Source: Thelephora terrestris
Taxonomy: Eukaryota > Basidiomycota > Agaricomycetes > Thelephorales > Thelephoraceae
Assembly (NCBI GenBank): GCA_015956445.1
Contig: WIUZ02000015.1
Location: 372,001-436,000 of the forward strand
Reading direction: 5' to 3'
Length of the DNA stretch: 64,000 nt
The notes under the pieces are model-generated. The model ran no database searches. It saw only the letters and a program-made list of their open reading frames with translations, and was not told the DNA's origin. Positions 37,571 through 47,617 of the stretch are shown here, piece after piece. How positions within the stretch are numbered: position 1 is the first letter of the stretch; each line of letters opens with the position of its first letter. Both the position numbers and the translations under genes were made by a program.

Positions 37571-39355
37571 ATGGCCACTCCCATCGGCGGCGGGGAATCC
37601 TTCCCTGGTTGCGGTCTCTCTCTACCACAGCTCTTGCACGCAGCCAAGACGAAGCTACTAGATTCCACATGTCGTGGAAGGTGAGCCATGAATTTTTGTA
37701 TGTCACCACTCACCACCGGGTGCTCAAACCTGAATGCCACAGGGTCACGACAACCATGATTCAACCTGAGGTGAAGCGAGGAGCTAATTCGGCCAGGGGT
37801 GGAGCGCGTGGGGCTGACCCGCTCGTATTCATTTTTGTAGGTCGACGCCCTCGAGCAGGACACGTTAACAGTCCTCGGCCTAGTGCGGTCAATGAAGAAC
37901 AGCTTCATGCCAGTCAGCCGGATCCCCGGAGTAATCCTTTCCCTCATACCGAAGTACTTGGAACACCAGACTACAGCCACAAACAAAGACCTGATCACGT
38001 TGACCCACGTGTGCCGTGCATGGAGGGAGTTATTCATCTCCCTTCCCTCTTTGTGGACTCGCCTGGATTTCAAAGATGTTGAAAAAACTCGCACGTACCT
38101 CAAGCGTTCAGGAACTTTACCCCTAGAGTTAGTGGTCCACGGAAGCCACGTCGAATCTTACTCCGAGGACGCTTTTTTTCTGGCCGTCCCGCACCGAAGG
38201 CGATTCAAGTCCCTTACGATTGGCCGAACCTCGGATTTCGTCGGAAATCTCGTGAATCATCTCACGTTCCCCGCCCCCTCCCTCAAGGAACTACGGATAA
38301 GCTTCGCCTGCGACCCCGCCCCTGTCTTGGACGACACGCTCTTCAATGGGGACCTCTCGTCGTTGCGCACGCTAGGGTTAGGAGGGGTTGTCACAAATTT
38401 ACCTTGGAGAAATTTATGGAACCTTACTACGTTCGAGCTTCGCTGTCCAACAGACAGCAGAGTCACTATAGCAAGGTTTCTTGGGTTCCTCGAAGGTGCC
38501 CCTCGCCTCAAGGATATCACGCTCCACCACTCTATTCCATCCTCTTCCAACGCTTCCTCCTCCCGAGTGGTATACCTACCCTACCTAAAGAATCTGACCA
38601 TCTGTTCGAACCTGGCGCACGCCACTCTCCTCAACCACTTGTCCATCCCAACAGAAGCATCACTGACCCTGAACTTTAAATTCCGCGGAGACCGTTCCCC
38701 ACTTCCGGATTACCTACCAAAGTCTTCCAAGAACCTCAGAAACATCTTTCGCATCACCACGGTCAATCTCCTCTTCGAAGAGAAGCAGAAATTCATGCGA
38801 CTGGTCGGGCCGAGCGGAAGCCTCTACATATACGGCCGCTGGGAACCTGAAGCATTGATGATTCACTGGCTTACTCTTGACCATCGAATCCTCCGTTCCC
38901 TGGACTACTTTCCGCTGCATATGACCCACAGCCTGACGATCACGAAATACAGAGTCCCAACGATGATTCCCGACTTTGACAAGCCTCCTCACCAAAACCT
39001 CTTTCGCGCGATGGAGCTCAAAACTCTCGTTCTGATTCAGTGCCACAATCTGTCCTTCATCCTTGCCCTGAATCCCAAGCGAAACTCCTCCAAGGATGTT
39101 TTATGTCCCAACTTGGAGGAGCTCACCCTCTACGTCGAAGTGCGGAACGAGTTCCATATCCTGGAGCTGATGGAGATGGCTAAGGAACGTGCGTCGAGAG
39201 GGGCGAAGCTTCGGTCGGTAACGGTAGTTGGGTTGGGTGAACTTGTGTCGGGGAAGGAGGTGTTTAAGCTGAGGGAACATGTTACGCATGTTGAGTACAG
39301 GTTTGAGGAGAGTGCGCCCGAGTGGGACAGTATCTTCGACGATGAAGCTAACTGA
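37571..39355 (+). CDS. F-box/leucine-rich protein (copy 3)
   Basis: Exons 37571-37680, 37743-37770 (28 nt) and 37841-39355 join to 1653 nt, 550 aa. Exon 1 begins MATPIGGGESFPGCG and carries PQLLHAAKTKLLDS, matching copies 1 and 2. Exon 3 has VDALEQDTLTVLGLV, the F-box (VSRIPGVILSLIPKY, LTHVCRAWRELF, SLWTRLDF) and leucine-rich repeats to the stop at 39353-39355. It faces the same way as the broken copy just upstream. SCF substrate receptor by family. The exon-length match across all three copies is the main support for the start and joins. Confidence 0.87.
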
Positions 39356-39788
39356 TGGGTGGGAAAGGGTACCTTGCCCTCCCCACCATTTGGAATACCC
39401 GGTTACTCCCCGGGTCGTCCATTCGATTGTTTACTACATGTTATTCACGCGGTTTACCGTTATCTTCGGTAGCTCACGTTCTAATTCACCAGTTGAGTGA
39501 GAGGTTCTACATCTCTTCGTCACCCGAGACTTTTGCAGGTTCGGTGATGCTTTCATGGTCGGATGAGAGGGGTCCGATTTGTGGCGTTTGAACGTCACTG
39601 TACGTGACGGAAAACGGTTCCATGTTCAAGTTTCCCACGCTCGACCCCTCTTCATCCGCTTCCGTGGGTGAGTCCCGTCAACGGTCTGTAATCTGTTACA
39701 ATCTGAGCTCGGTACGAGCAGGACCATCTAGCTTGAGGGCAGGGATCACGCTAGACATCGCGTTTTGGAGTTCTACCGGAAGACTAGG

Positions 39789-40951
39789 ATGTCGTGCCTC
39801 CTTCCGCAGGAGATCATAGATCTCATCATCGACCATCTACACGATGAGCCGGCAACACTCAATGCGTGTTGCGTAGTCTCCAGATCTTGGGTCCAGCGCG
39901 CACGAAAACACCTCTTTTTTCGAATCAAGTTCAGCCCATTAGGTCGACACGTCAAGCAGTGGAGGGAAACCTTTCCGGACCCTACGAACTCCCCTGCTCA
40001 TGAGACGCAGACTCTATTCATTTGTCATCCAATGCTCATAACCGCCGCATACGTCCACACGCTACTCACTTTCAGCTGTGTTGTAAACTTGGACGTCGAC
40101 ACCGACTTGCTAAACGACCAAGCGGCCTCTCTCGTTCCGTTGCTTGGATTTTCCCCCGCCATCAGGTCGCTCCGCCTCACCTTTGCCTCCCTCCCAAATT
40201 CGCAGATCTTCAATCTCGCCTGTTCCTTCCCCCTTCTCGATGATCTGGCGTTGATATCTCGCGCTCATCGACACAGGCATGTGGCGTGGAAGTGCCCTTC
40301 AACCTCACCCAGATTTACCGGATCCCTCGAGTTGCGTCTGATGGAAGGGATTTATCCCACTTCACTCCTACTGTTAGACCTCCCAAACGGTCTCCACTTT
40401 ACGACGATCTCGGTGCTGTGGCTCTCAGATCAGGACGTCGGATCGACGATGGATTTGGTGTCGAGATGCTCTGACACCCTAGAATCTCTTGAAATCACAA
40501 ACCACCTCTCAGGTGTGTTCCATTCGATGCTTGTGCGCGATTAAATTCTTAAATCCATCTAGACGCATCTCGGGCTTCTACGATTGACCTCTCCAAAGCA
40601 TCAAAACTCCAAGACATAGTTTTAAGGTGCAAATCCACGGATGCCCGATGGATCGATGCGGCGCTCCGTACCATGGAATCGGATAATATACAACAAATCT
40701 CGTTAGACATATCTCGACACTGTTTAGGGCAAAGATCTCACCCGGGGTGGTCGGCTATCGATTCCTTGTTGGACCAATTCCGGACTTCACACTCGGTTCG
40801 CTTGAAGATCATGTGCGAGTCAGTGGGTTGGCTGAGGAACGGAAGGGAACGGGTGAAAAGCCTTTTGCCGCAGATTACAAGGAGAGGGACTGTTGACGTG
40901 GTCGACTATTCTTGCGCTCGTGAAGATTTTCCGGGCTTCGGGATATTTTAG
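39789..40951 (+). CDS. F-box-like protein B
   Basis: Exons 39789-40512 and 40563-40951 (50-nt intron) join to 1113 nt, 370 aa, the same lengths as protein A at 16728-17889. F-box: LLPQEIIDLIIDHLHDEP and CCVVSRSWVQRARKHLF. The C-terminal part (SDNIQQISLDISRH, VRLKIMCESVGWLRNG) matches A closely. Both copies keep open frames and splice sites despite many silent and some coding changes, which suggests selection on both or a young duplication. The frame is open a little upstream (TTG codons), but the first ATG gives the normal F-box N-terminus. Confidence 0.82.
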
Positions 40952-41612
40952 GGGCGCCGATACTAGGCAGGTAGTTTACCAAGTACTTTCCCCTGCGGGG
41001 GTGGGTTCTACCGTGCAGAATCACGCTTTCTCAATGAACACGGTTTCTTCGGTGTCGATTATCCTCGCACTTGGGCAGCCGAACGGGTGTCGTTTGTCAG
41101 AGCCTTCGCGTATTTCCAGAAGCCCTTCTCGAAGTTTTTGATCCCGTCCCTAATTAACATAGACCTTACCTCTCGTGCAGGCTCGTTACCACAACTCTCA
41201 CTACTTTGCTCACAGTTGGTCTCTGTAACATAGCCCTTCTCGTTTATTCACACCCATATCCACACCGTGACCTTTTCAGATACCGATATAGTCTTCGTCA
41301 CATCTCCCCCGCGTGCACCATCACGGCGCGAAATTTGGAGGGTATACCGATGGAAACATGAAGGGACGGCTACAGAAAGGATTCAAACTGTGTTGGAGGA
41401 GGGCTTGGATTCATCCCTCCTCTATTCATGGCTCTGGCATAAGAATACAAAAATTCACGCGTCGTCACCTCCCTTTAGCCTCGGTAATTTGCCATTCGAC
41501 GTGAACAGTGGTTTCTGTAATGGAACTGCACTTCACCACGAAGGTCGTTTCTTACCCGAAGAGGGGACCTCTAAGCTCTCAACGAAAGCTTCCTCAACCT
41601 AGATTTCCGACA

Positions 41613-42375
41613 TCCCCATTGCAGTACTTCGCGAAAGGGCCTCAGCAACGAGTCTCCCCTTGCTTTGAGGTTCGATCCACGAGCAAGACGCGTTGCTCGC
41701 TTGTCCGTGGCCTCAATATGCCGTGTACATTCCCACCTTTCTCAGAAGTCCCTGTTGCATTGCATACTCTACAACACCACCCCTTCCGGGAGCGGTCGAG
41801 CACAAGGGCCATTTTGCGGTAATTCGGCTCAGGAGCAGATGTTCGGTGATGCTTCCATGGTTGGATGAAGTACGAGGGGGAAGACGAGGGTAGGAGAAAG
41901 AGGAGGTCATTCCTGGGGTGAGATATCAGATGGTTTCTGGGAACGCGACAAAGTAGGAACACAAGGCGCATCGGGGGCGGTAGTGACAGAAGTAGCATAC
42001 CTAGCGGAGCTGGGCGTCTGAGAGACCAGATCCACTGGCAGGAATCCTCAAACCACGGCGGGTACCCAAAGAAATCCAGAAAGCATTGGCCAGATGTCCC
42101 ATTTGCCTCTCGAGCCAAGAGATCCTACGCCATGTCCCCTATCAAGATGCGGTTGTCATGCGCATGTATGGTTCGTCCAGCACGCTGATATACGGGAAAA
42201 GGGGAATCAAACTAACGGTGGGCATGAACGAACCTGTGGCGAAGTTGTAGACATGAGTGGTGGGATCCCCAGGATAAATCTGAACGGGAGCGTTCGGGCA
42301 TCGGCGCTCATCATGGACTGGAGGAAGTCTTCCCTCCGAGTCGGGCGCGTTGAAATCCCTCGACATGCCATCCAT
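41613..42375 (-). pseudogene. decayed C2H2 zinc-finger gene (unit 4)
   Basis: Inverted partner of unit 3. Exon 1 starts at 42375 (MDGMSRDFNAPDSEGRLPP) and runs to THVYNFAT, followed by a 48-nt intron with a GTTCGT donor. The middle region (ILIGDMA, then FLDFFGYPPWFED) has an in-frame stop, and the first finger (KGWCCRVCN) is followed by a 5-bp insertion that shifts frame. Finger 2 has lost its Cys pair. Exon 1 is best seen in this copy and guided reading of the others. Confidence 0.6.
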
Positions 42376-42648
42376 TTCGTGAGGCGAGACAAACTACAAT
42401 CCGAACGTTTCCCGTCGTTCGGAGGTGGGTGGGACGCACAAGGAACGTACCATGGGAGTCAAAAAGTCAAAATTGACTTGATCATGACATTCAACATGCT
42501 AGCGCTACCGTAGTTCATGGACAAAAAAAAAAAAAAACTCGGCTGTTCATTTGAAGCCCGATTACGTATGACATGGAAAGGTTTTCTGATGGGCGTCGCA
42601 GTGCCTCCCCCACATCACCGCCTTCTAGTGGTAGTGCCTAAGAGGATC

Positions 42649-44911
42649 TCAGCGACATGCTTTGGTGAGCCAGAAACAAAAAAAAATTACCCTCTCAGTG
42701 ACGCCTCGTTCGCGCGGTTCCCAAGCTTCCGTATTCACCTGCGGTCTTTCGTGAGCGCCCATGACACTCAGTACAGTAGTTGGTTTTCCCACCGGTGGCA
42801 AGACACTCAACGACCAAGGTGGAGCCGCATCGAATGGCGAAGATACTTCGCTCTCGTCCACGCTGTCTTCGGCGCTTGAGTCCAAGTTCATCGCCTGAGG
42901 CGGTGACCACGAGTCTGAAACCTTCCCAAGGCAACGGAGTACCTCTGTGGTCTTCGGACGGTCGCGTGGGCTGGGCTTCCAGCAACCCTCCAAGACACCC
43001 CAAACGTCATCACTGAACCATGTCCCTTTAGCCCCTCGCGGACGTTTAGGACGTTCGCCTTCAAGGACCCTCAGGACAGCAACGAGAGTCCCATAGCGGT
43101 GGAACGGAACTTTTCCACTCAGGACTTCGTAAACCACCATTCCAAGCGCGTAACAATCCGAATATGGCGTCGGGCGACTGTGATTGAGGGAAAACCGCTG
43201 CGGATCCAAGAGCTCCGGGCTCATCCATCGGTACGTGCCAGCTTGTTTTAATGAATTCGAGGATAAAAGACTTGTGGTGTCTGATATGATGGCAAGTAGA
43301 CCAAAGTCAGCTAGGCGGGCGTGGCCGTTTTCGTCAATGAGGATATTTGCCTAAACGATATCTATCAGCCATAGAGGGTGGGCCTTGCACTTGAGAACGT
43401 ACCCCCTTAAGGTCTCCATGGGCCGTCCCCTGCTCGTGCATATAAACCAAGCCCTCTGCGACGCCCCTAAGCTACAGCAACCACTCCAACGTTAGCGGAA
43501 ATGAAGACTGCAGGAATTCGGGCTATGACTTACAAGCTCAAACCGATTCACATCCTTGTGCGCCTTCACGAACTGGTTGATGTCGCCGTTCGGCATCCAC
43601 TCGGATACCATCGCGAACCGGCCCTCAGACATCGTCGCTCCCAACAGTGGCAACACGTTTGGATGACTGAGAAATTTCCACGTGATGGACTCCTTGCAAA
43701 ACCTCTACGTCGTTTATGGTCAACATGTCAATGGGTAGCTTGTTGCATCAGAGGGCGACAGTGACTTACACGAGTAACCTTTCGCATGTCACTGTTCACG
43801 TACATCTTCAACACTTTGACGGCAACCTGCCGCCCCCCATATTCGTATTTCCACACATCTCCGAACCCACCTTGACACGGTGCGGCTCCCGTTGGGTTGT
43901 CGCCTAGTTCAATCTGTAGTGATCCTGGAAGTAAGCTGTGACCAGCACACGCGCCATACAGCAACTTCAAGCATCTATTTCGCGTATCTTGCGGGAAATC
44001 AGGTCTTTCCAACGCCTATGGGATGCAGGAGGTTAGCGATGACGTCAAACGCCTTTCCTCGGGGACCGGGGAGTGGCGCCATACCCCAGAGACAGCGTCG
44101 ATAAATGCTTGGGCGTCGCTTTTTTGCAGATCACCAACCATGTCAACCACTTCCTTGCTCGACGAGATCACCTCGATAGACGAAACGACCTCATCCTGAG
44201 GGATGTCGCCGCTGATCAACCTTCGCAAGGCACGTTCACTAGATTCGGGTTCCGCAATGAGGGGAGACGGAATGTTGGCGGGCGGCTGTGTGCACCGCTC
44301 GTTCCTGCCAGACGCAGGGGCGTCCTTTACCTTCGTACACGACTAAGGTTTCTCAGAAACCATCGCAATCAAAGGCGGTAGCCCACGTACATTGATAAGT
44401 CCAAAGATCTTCTGTAACTCTGCCTTCCACAGAGTGGGAGACACCTCGTGCTCGGGAGGGAAACTAGCGCCGGGCACTTTCTCAGCGACCTTGGACCGAA
44501 TATGGTATACGGTCCTGGGGGTGTCTGTTATACTTGGAGGTGGGTGGCCAGGTGAAATCCAACGTACTTTTCCAAACTCTCCATTGCCCTCTGGGTGATC
44601 TCGCTCAAATCGCCCATGTCCACTCCTTCCGTGACGGTCTTCAACACGAGGCAGGCTCTGGCACAACACTGAGCCACTTCAACGAGCGCATCATCGTCTA
44701 TCATCTCGTCCTACCGGTGCGCTCGACGATGAGCAAGAAAAGGGAACTGAGCGAGACTTATACATACCCTGACGACAACCAAGATATCAACAGCGGCCTC
44801 AAACATCGCTTTCATAGGGACCTCTAGACTCTTCTGGGCGGCAGTGAGGATGTCCACATCGGCGTTCAAAACTGCGGTCGTCACTGAGAGATTTCCAACA
44901 TCGGAGAGCAT
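42649..44911 (-). CDS. TKL-type protein kinase 3
   Basis: Minus-strand kinase with the exon plan of kinase 1. It starts MLSDVGNLSVTTAVLNADVD at 44911. The linker exon has PPANIPSPLIAEPESS and ISGDIPQDEVVSSIEV. Kinase exons: ERPDFPQDTRNR, GGFGDVWKYEYGG, VAVKVLKMYVNSD; RFCKESITWKFLSHPNV; MHEQGTAHGDLKG; ANILIDENGHARLADFG; then the last exon with WMSPELLDPQRF, DCYALGMVVYEVLSG and the tail ending at 42649. All catalytic elements are present, with HGD in place of HRD. It is the nearest relative of truncated kinase 2. The tail is frame-different from kinases 1 and 4 at its very end. Confidence 0.78.
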
Positions 44912-45341
44912 ATCGACAGTCGTCCAGGGCTCGACGGCCGTCGTGAGCGAGGGAGTGCGCGGGATCAAGAGGGGACAACGGATTAGGAGGGAACATGGCC
45001 CGTGGGGTTTGTTGGAAACCAAATATGCAACAAAACGTGCCAGGCAACGAGGCAAGCAAACAGCGCCTCAAATTCGAATTGTGTGGGATTCGCTGAGAGA
45101 AAGGGACCCACAAGCGCCACACAGCCACACCATTGAACGTCGGGCGACGTGTGTCCAACGTGTTTTGCTATGGAATTAATTTTGTTTTGAAAACATAAAG
45201 TCCGACATAACTTATACATAAGTTAGATCTAGACCACATGCGGTGACCTGGTCACGTGACCCTTACAGGCACAGAGAACCCCGTTTAAATTACTCAGGTT
45301 CTTCCCCGGCCACTGATTACGGTAGGCGGGATGGCCACGGC

Positions 45342-45357
45342 TGAATTTCGCGCGAGA
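45342..45357. repeat. LINE target-site duplication, left copy
   Basis: TGAATTTCGCGCGAGA, followed at once by a 14-T run (45358-45371), the A-tail of the minus-strand LINE. Confidence 0.85.
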
Positions 45358-45547
45358 TTTTTTTTTTTTTTGGTGGAGCCACGTGACGGGATAACACTCG
45401 CACCGGGGTGTGGCTTATCTCGTCGGCTTGGGTCGTAGGGGTTTTCACCCTACTGGGGAGAAGGTTAGCCTGGGGAAATGCTTCATGCACGCTCCTGCTT
45501 GCGCAGGGCAGTGTGGGACTGGCTCCAAGCAGATAGGCGCGGTGGCC

Positions 45548-47617
45548 TCATCTGTTTCGCCCCGGAGGGCGCCTTGGCGTCATACCCACTAAAACCCCAG
45601 GCTTCTTACACCACTCGCTATGGAGTTCCTCTGTACTGGTGGAGCACTTCGCCCATGTATTGTATACTTTCTTAGTTTTCTGGGCCTTCCTATCGTATAG
45701 GAACGTGTTCGTGAGTAGGCAGTCGATCTGCATTCTTTCGTTTATCTTCTTGTACCATCGGTTTTTAATGGCCTCTTCCGTATGGTAGTTTTGGGGGTTG
45801 TCTCCGTTGGCTATCCTTCTCTCGCACCGTAGTACCCAGATTAGGTGGGTCGATTCCGTCATTAGGATCCTGTACAGTCGGTTTTTCGCTGCATCGGGTT
45901 TGCCTTCTTCATTGCTGAAGTTTGCTAGTCCCCCTCCCAGGATAGCTCCTTCCGATGTTGGGAGGTCGCTCTGGTGTCTTCGTCTCCACAGGTTATTTGC
46001 TGTTTCCCACACTGTTACTCTTTCGGTTGAGTCACACTCCGTTATGATGTGTTCGAATGTGTCGTGTTTGTTACATATTGGGCACTCGGCCCTGTCCTCG
46101 TACCCTGGGATGTGGTTCCAGAATTTCCCTAGTCTGTATATTCCGTGGGTTTGTTTCCAGAGGAAGTCTCTGACCTTCTTGGTGACGTCTTTGTGTCGGA
46201 AGCTTTTCCAGATCGCTTCGTTCGTCGGGGTTTCCCCGGTGAGTTCCTTCACCGCGTCTTTGATTTTCTCTAGTGATCGTTCGGTTGCTTTTCGGCGTAT
46301 TTCTTCCTTGTTCGTTAGGTGGCTGTATATCAGGCTCTGGCTTATTTCGGCGAGGGCCGCCCCGGTTGTCATTGTGTCTGCTGGGATTTTCGTGTCGATT
46401 TCCTCTGATTCGGGGTCCTTTCGCGTGCCCTCTGCTGCCAACTTGTCCGCTTCCTCGTTTCCCACTATTCCGGCGTGGCCCTTAACCCATTCTAGGGTGG
46501 TGGTGGCTGTTCGGGCTCTTAGCCATGCCGTTATGCATTTGAGGAGGGGTCCATGTTTTATCCCTATCCAGTTTACCTTTTCCCATTTTGGGGCGTGCGT
46601 GGTGAGTCCTTCTATCGCATACTTCGAGTCGCTCTTTATTCGGAGTGGTTGGTTTCCGGGGGAGTTTTTTACTGCATGCAGGATCGCCAGCAGTTCTCCC
46701 ACTTGGTTCGACTGTGCTTTACCGGGCACTCGGATTGAGGCGTTTCGGGGGTCCTGGGGGGCATACCATACACCGCTGCCAGCTCTAGCTTCCGCAGTTC
46801 CGTTGCCTATGCACGAGCCGTCGGTGTAGACCGTCAGTTCTGTGGTCGCCTGTGTTTCGTTGTTTGTCGTGAGCAGGGCCGTTGCGTTTACCAGGTTTTC
46901 TTTTTCGGTGAAGATTCTTATTGAGTGCTTTAGGTCTGTAGGTTCTCGGACGGTGTTGACTATCGTTCCTGCCTCTCCCTTGCCGCGGTTTCGGTTTGCG
47001 GTTACGGGGTTTGTAGCTGCTTCGCTCGCAAAGGGTTGGCGTTTCTCGGGCCTCCATCTCAGAGCCAGCGTTTCCACCAACTTTGTTGCAGTGTCGAGGC
47101 ATTTCTGGGGGTGTGTGCAACCTGTGGACGACGCAAGTTTGCAGGTGTTGCATGTGCAGAAGTTCGTCTTTCGGTGTTCTTGCGATACATCTTCCACCAT
47201 TTCGATTAGTTGTTTCATGTAGTGCGTGCGATGATTCTTTTTCAGGCACTTCGCTCCGTCGGTCGCGTATATCCTCGCCGCCTCTTTATTCGCTTTGCGG
47301 TGCAGCCATACGGGCATTTCCCTCTTCGTTTCTTCGGTGGGTTCTAGTGCCTCGAGCTCGATTTTATGTTTTCCTGCCAGGCGGATGGCTGTTTGCACTC
47401 GCTCGGGGATGTGTTCCGATCTCCTCTTTGGTTTCCATTCTTGGGTGAGGGGGTTCCAGCTTTCTATCATCTGGTACGTTTCTTTCGCTTTCTTTGGTCT
47501 TGTGAGTCTGAATATCTCGTCCATCATGTATGCCCATTTTGGGCGGTCCGCTCCCATGTTCAGGTATTGTTTTGTCCACATCAGGTCGATAGCCTCGTTT
47601 CTGCGGGCTACATCCAT
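45548..47617 (-). CDS. LINE ORF3: C-terminal RT region, RNase H and zinc knuckle
   Basis: 689 aa if started at the ATG 47617-47615 that overlaps the ORF2 stop. It begins MDVARRNEAIDLMW, the normal continuation of the RT thumb region in Tad1-like elements. RNase H: VYTDGSCIGNG, GELLAILHA, IKSDSKYAIEG and GHAGIVGNEEADKLA, giving D-E-D-D catalytic residues. Near the end is CPICNKHDTFEHIITEC, a CCHC-type motif seen at LINE C-termini. In related elements this is one protein with ORF2; here the two frames meet at TGATG. Translation by stop-start reinitiation or by -1 slippage at the same spot would both work; a one-base loss is the plain alternative. Confidence 0.85.
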   Translation of the reverse strand: MDVARRNEAIDLMWTKQYLNMGADRPKWAYMMDEIFRLTRPKKAKETYQMIESWNPLTQEWKPKRRSEHIPERVQTAIRLAGKHKIELEALEPTEETKREMPVWLHRKANKEAARIYATDGAKCLKKNHRTHYMKQLIEMVEDVSQEHRKTNFCTCNTCKLASSTGCTHPQKCLDTATKLVETLALRWRPEKRQPFASEAATNPVTANRNRGKGEAGTIVNTVREPTDLKHSIRIFTEKENLVNATALLTTNNETQATTELTVYTDGSCIGNGTAEARAGSGVWYAPQDPRNASIRVPGKAQSNQVGELLAILHAVKNSPGNQPLRIKSDSKYAIEGLTTHAPKWEKVNWIGIKHGPLLKCITAWLRARTATTTLEWVKGHAGIVGNEEADKLAAEGTRKDPESEEIDTKIPADTMTTGAALAEISQSLIYSHLTNKEEIRRKATERSLEKIKDAVKELTGETPTNEAIWKSFRHKDVTKKVRDFLWKQTHGIYRLGKFWNHIPGYEDRAECPICNKHDTFEHIITECDSTERVTVWETANNLWRRRHQSDLPTSEGAILGGGLANFSNEEGKPDAAKNRLYRILMTESTHLIWVLRCERRIANGDNPQNYHTEEAIKNRWYKKINERMQIDCLLTNTFLYDRKAQKTKKVYNTWAKCSTSTEELHSEWCKKPGVLVGMTPRRPPGRNR

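Larger units (their letters stand above)
39560..45180. repeat. right arm of large inverted duplication
   Basis: Inverted counterpart of 13630-18110, holding F-box-like B, a decayed zinc-finger gene and full kinase 3. Homology starts near GATTTGTGGCGTTTGAACG at about 39578 and runs to about 45180, next to a MITE. The spacer between arms is about 21.4 kb. Confidence 0.85.

Noticed and set aside
13630-45180. Inverted arms as terminal repeats of one giant mobile element
   Set aside because: The arms are made of ordinary host genes, and no transposase, tyrosine recombinase or capsid-type gene was seen in the spacer. Segmental duplication explains them better.
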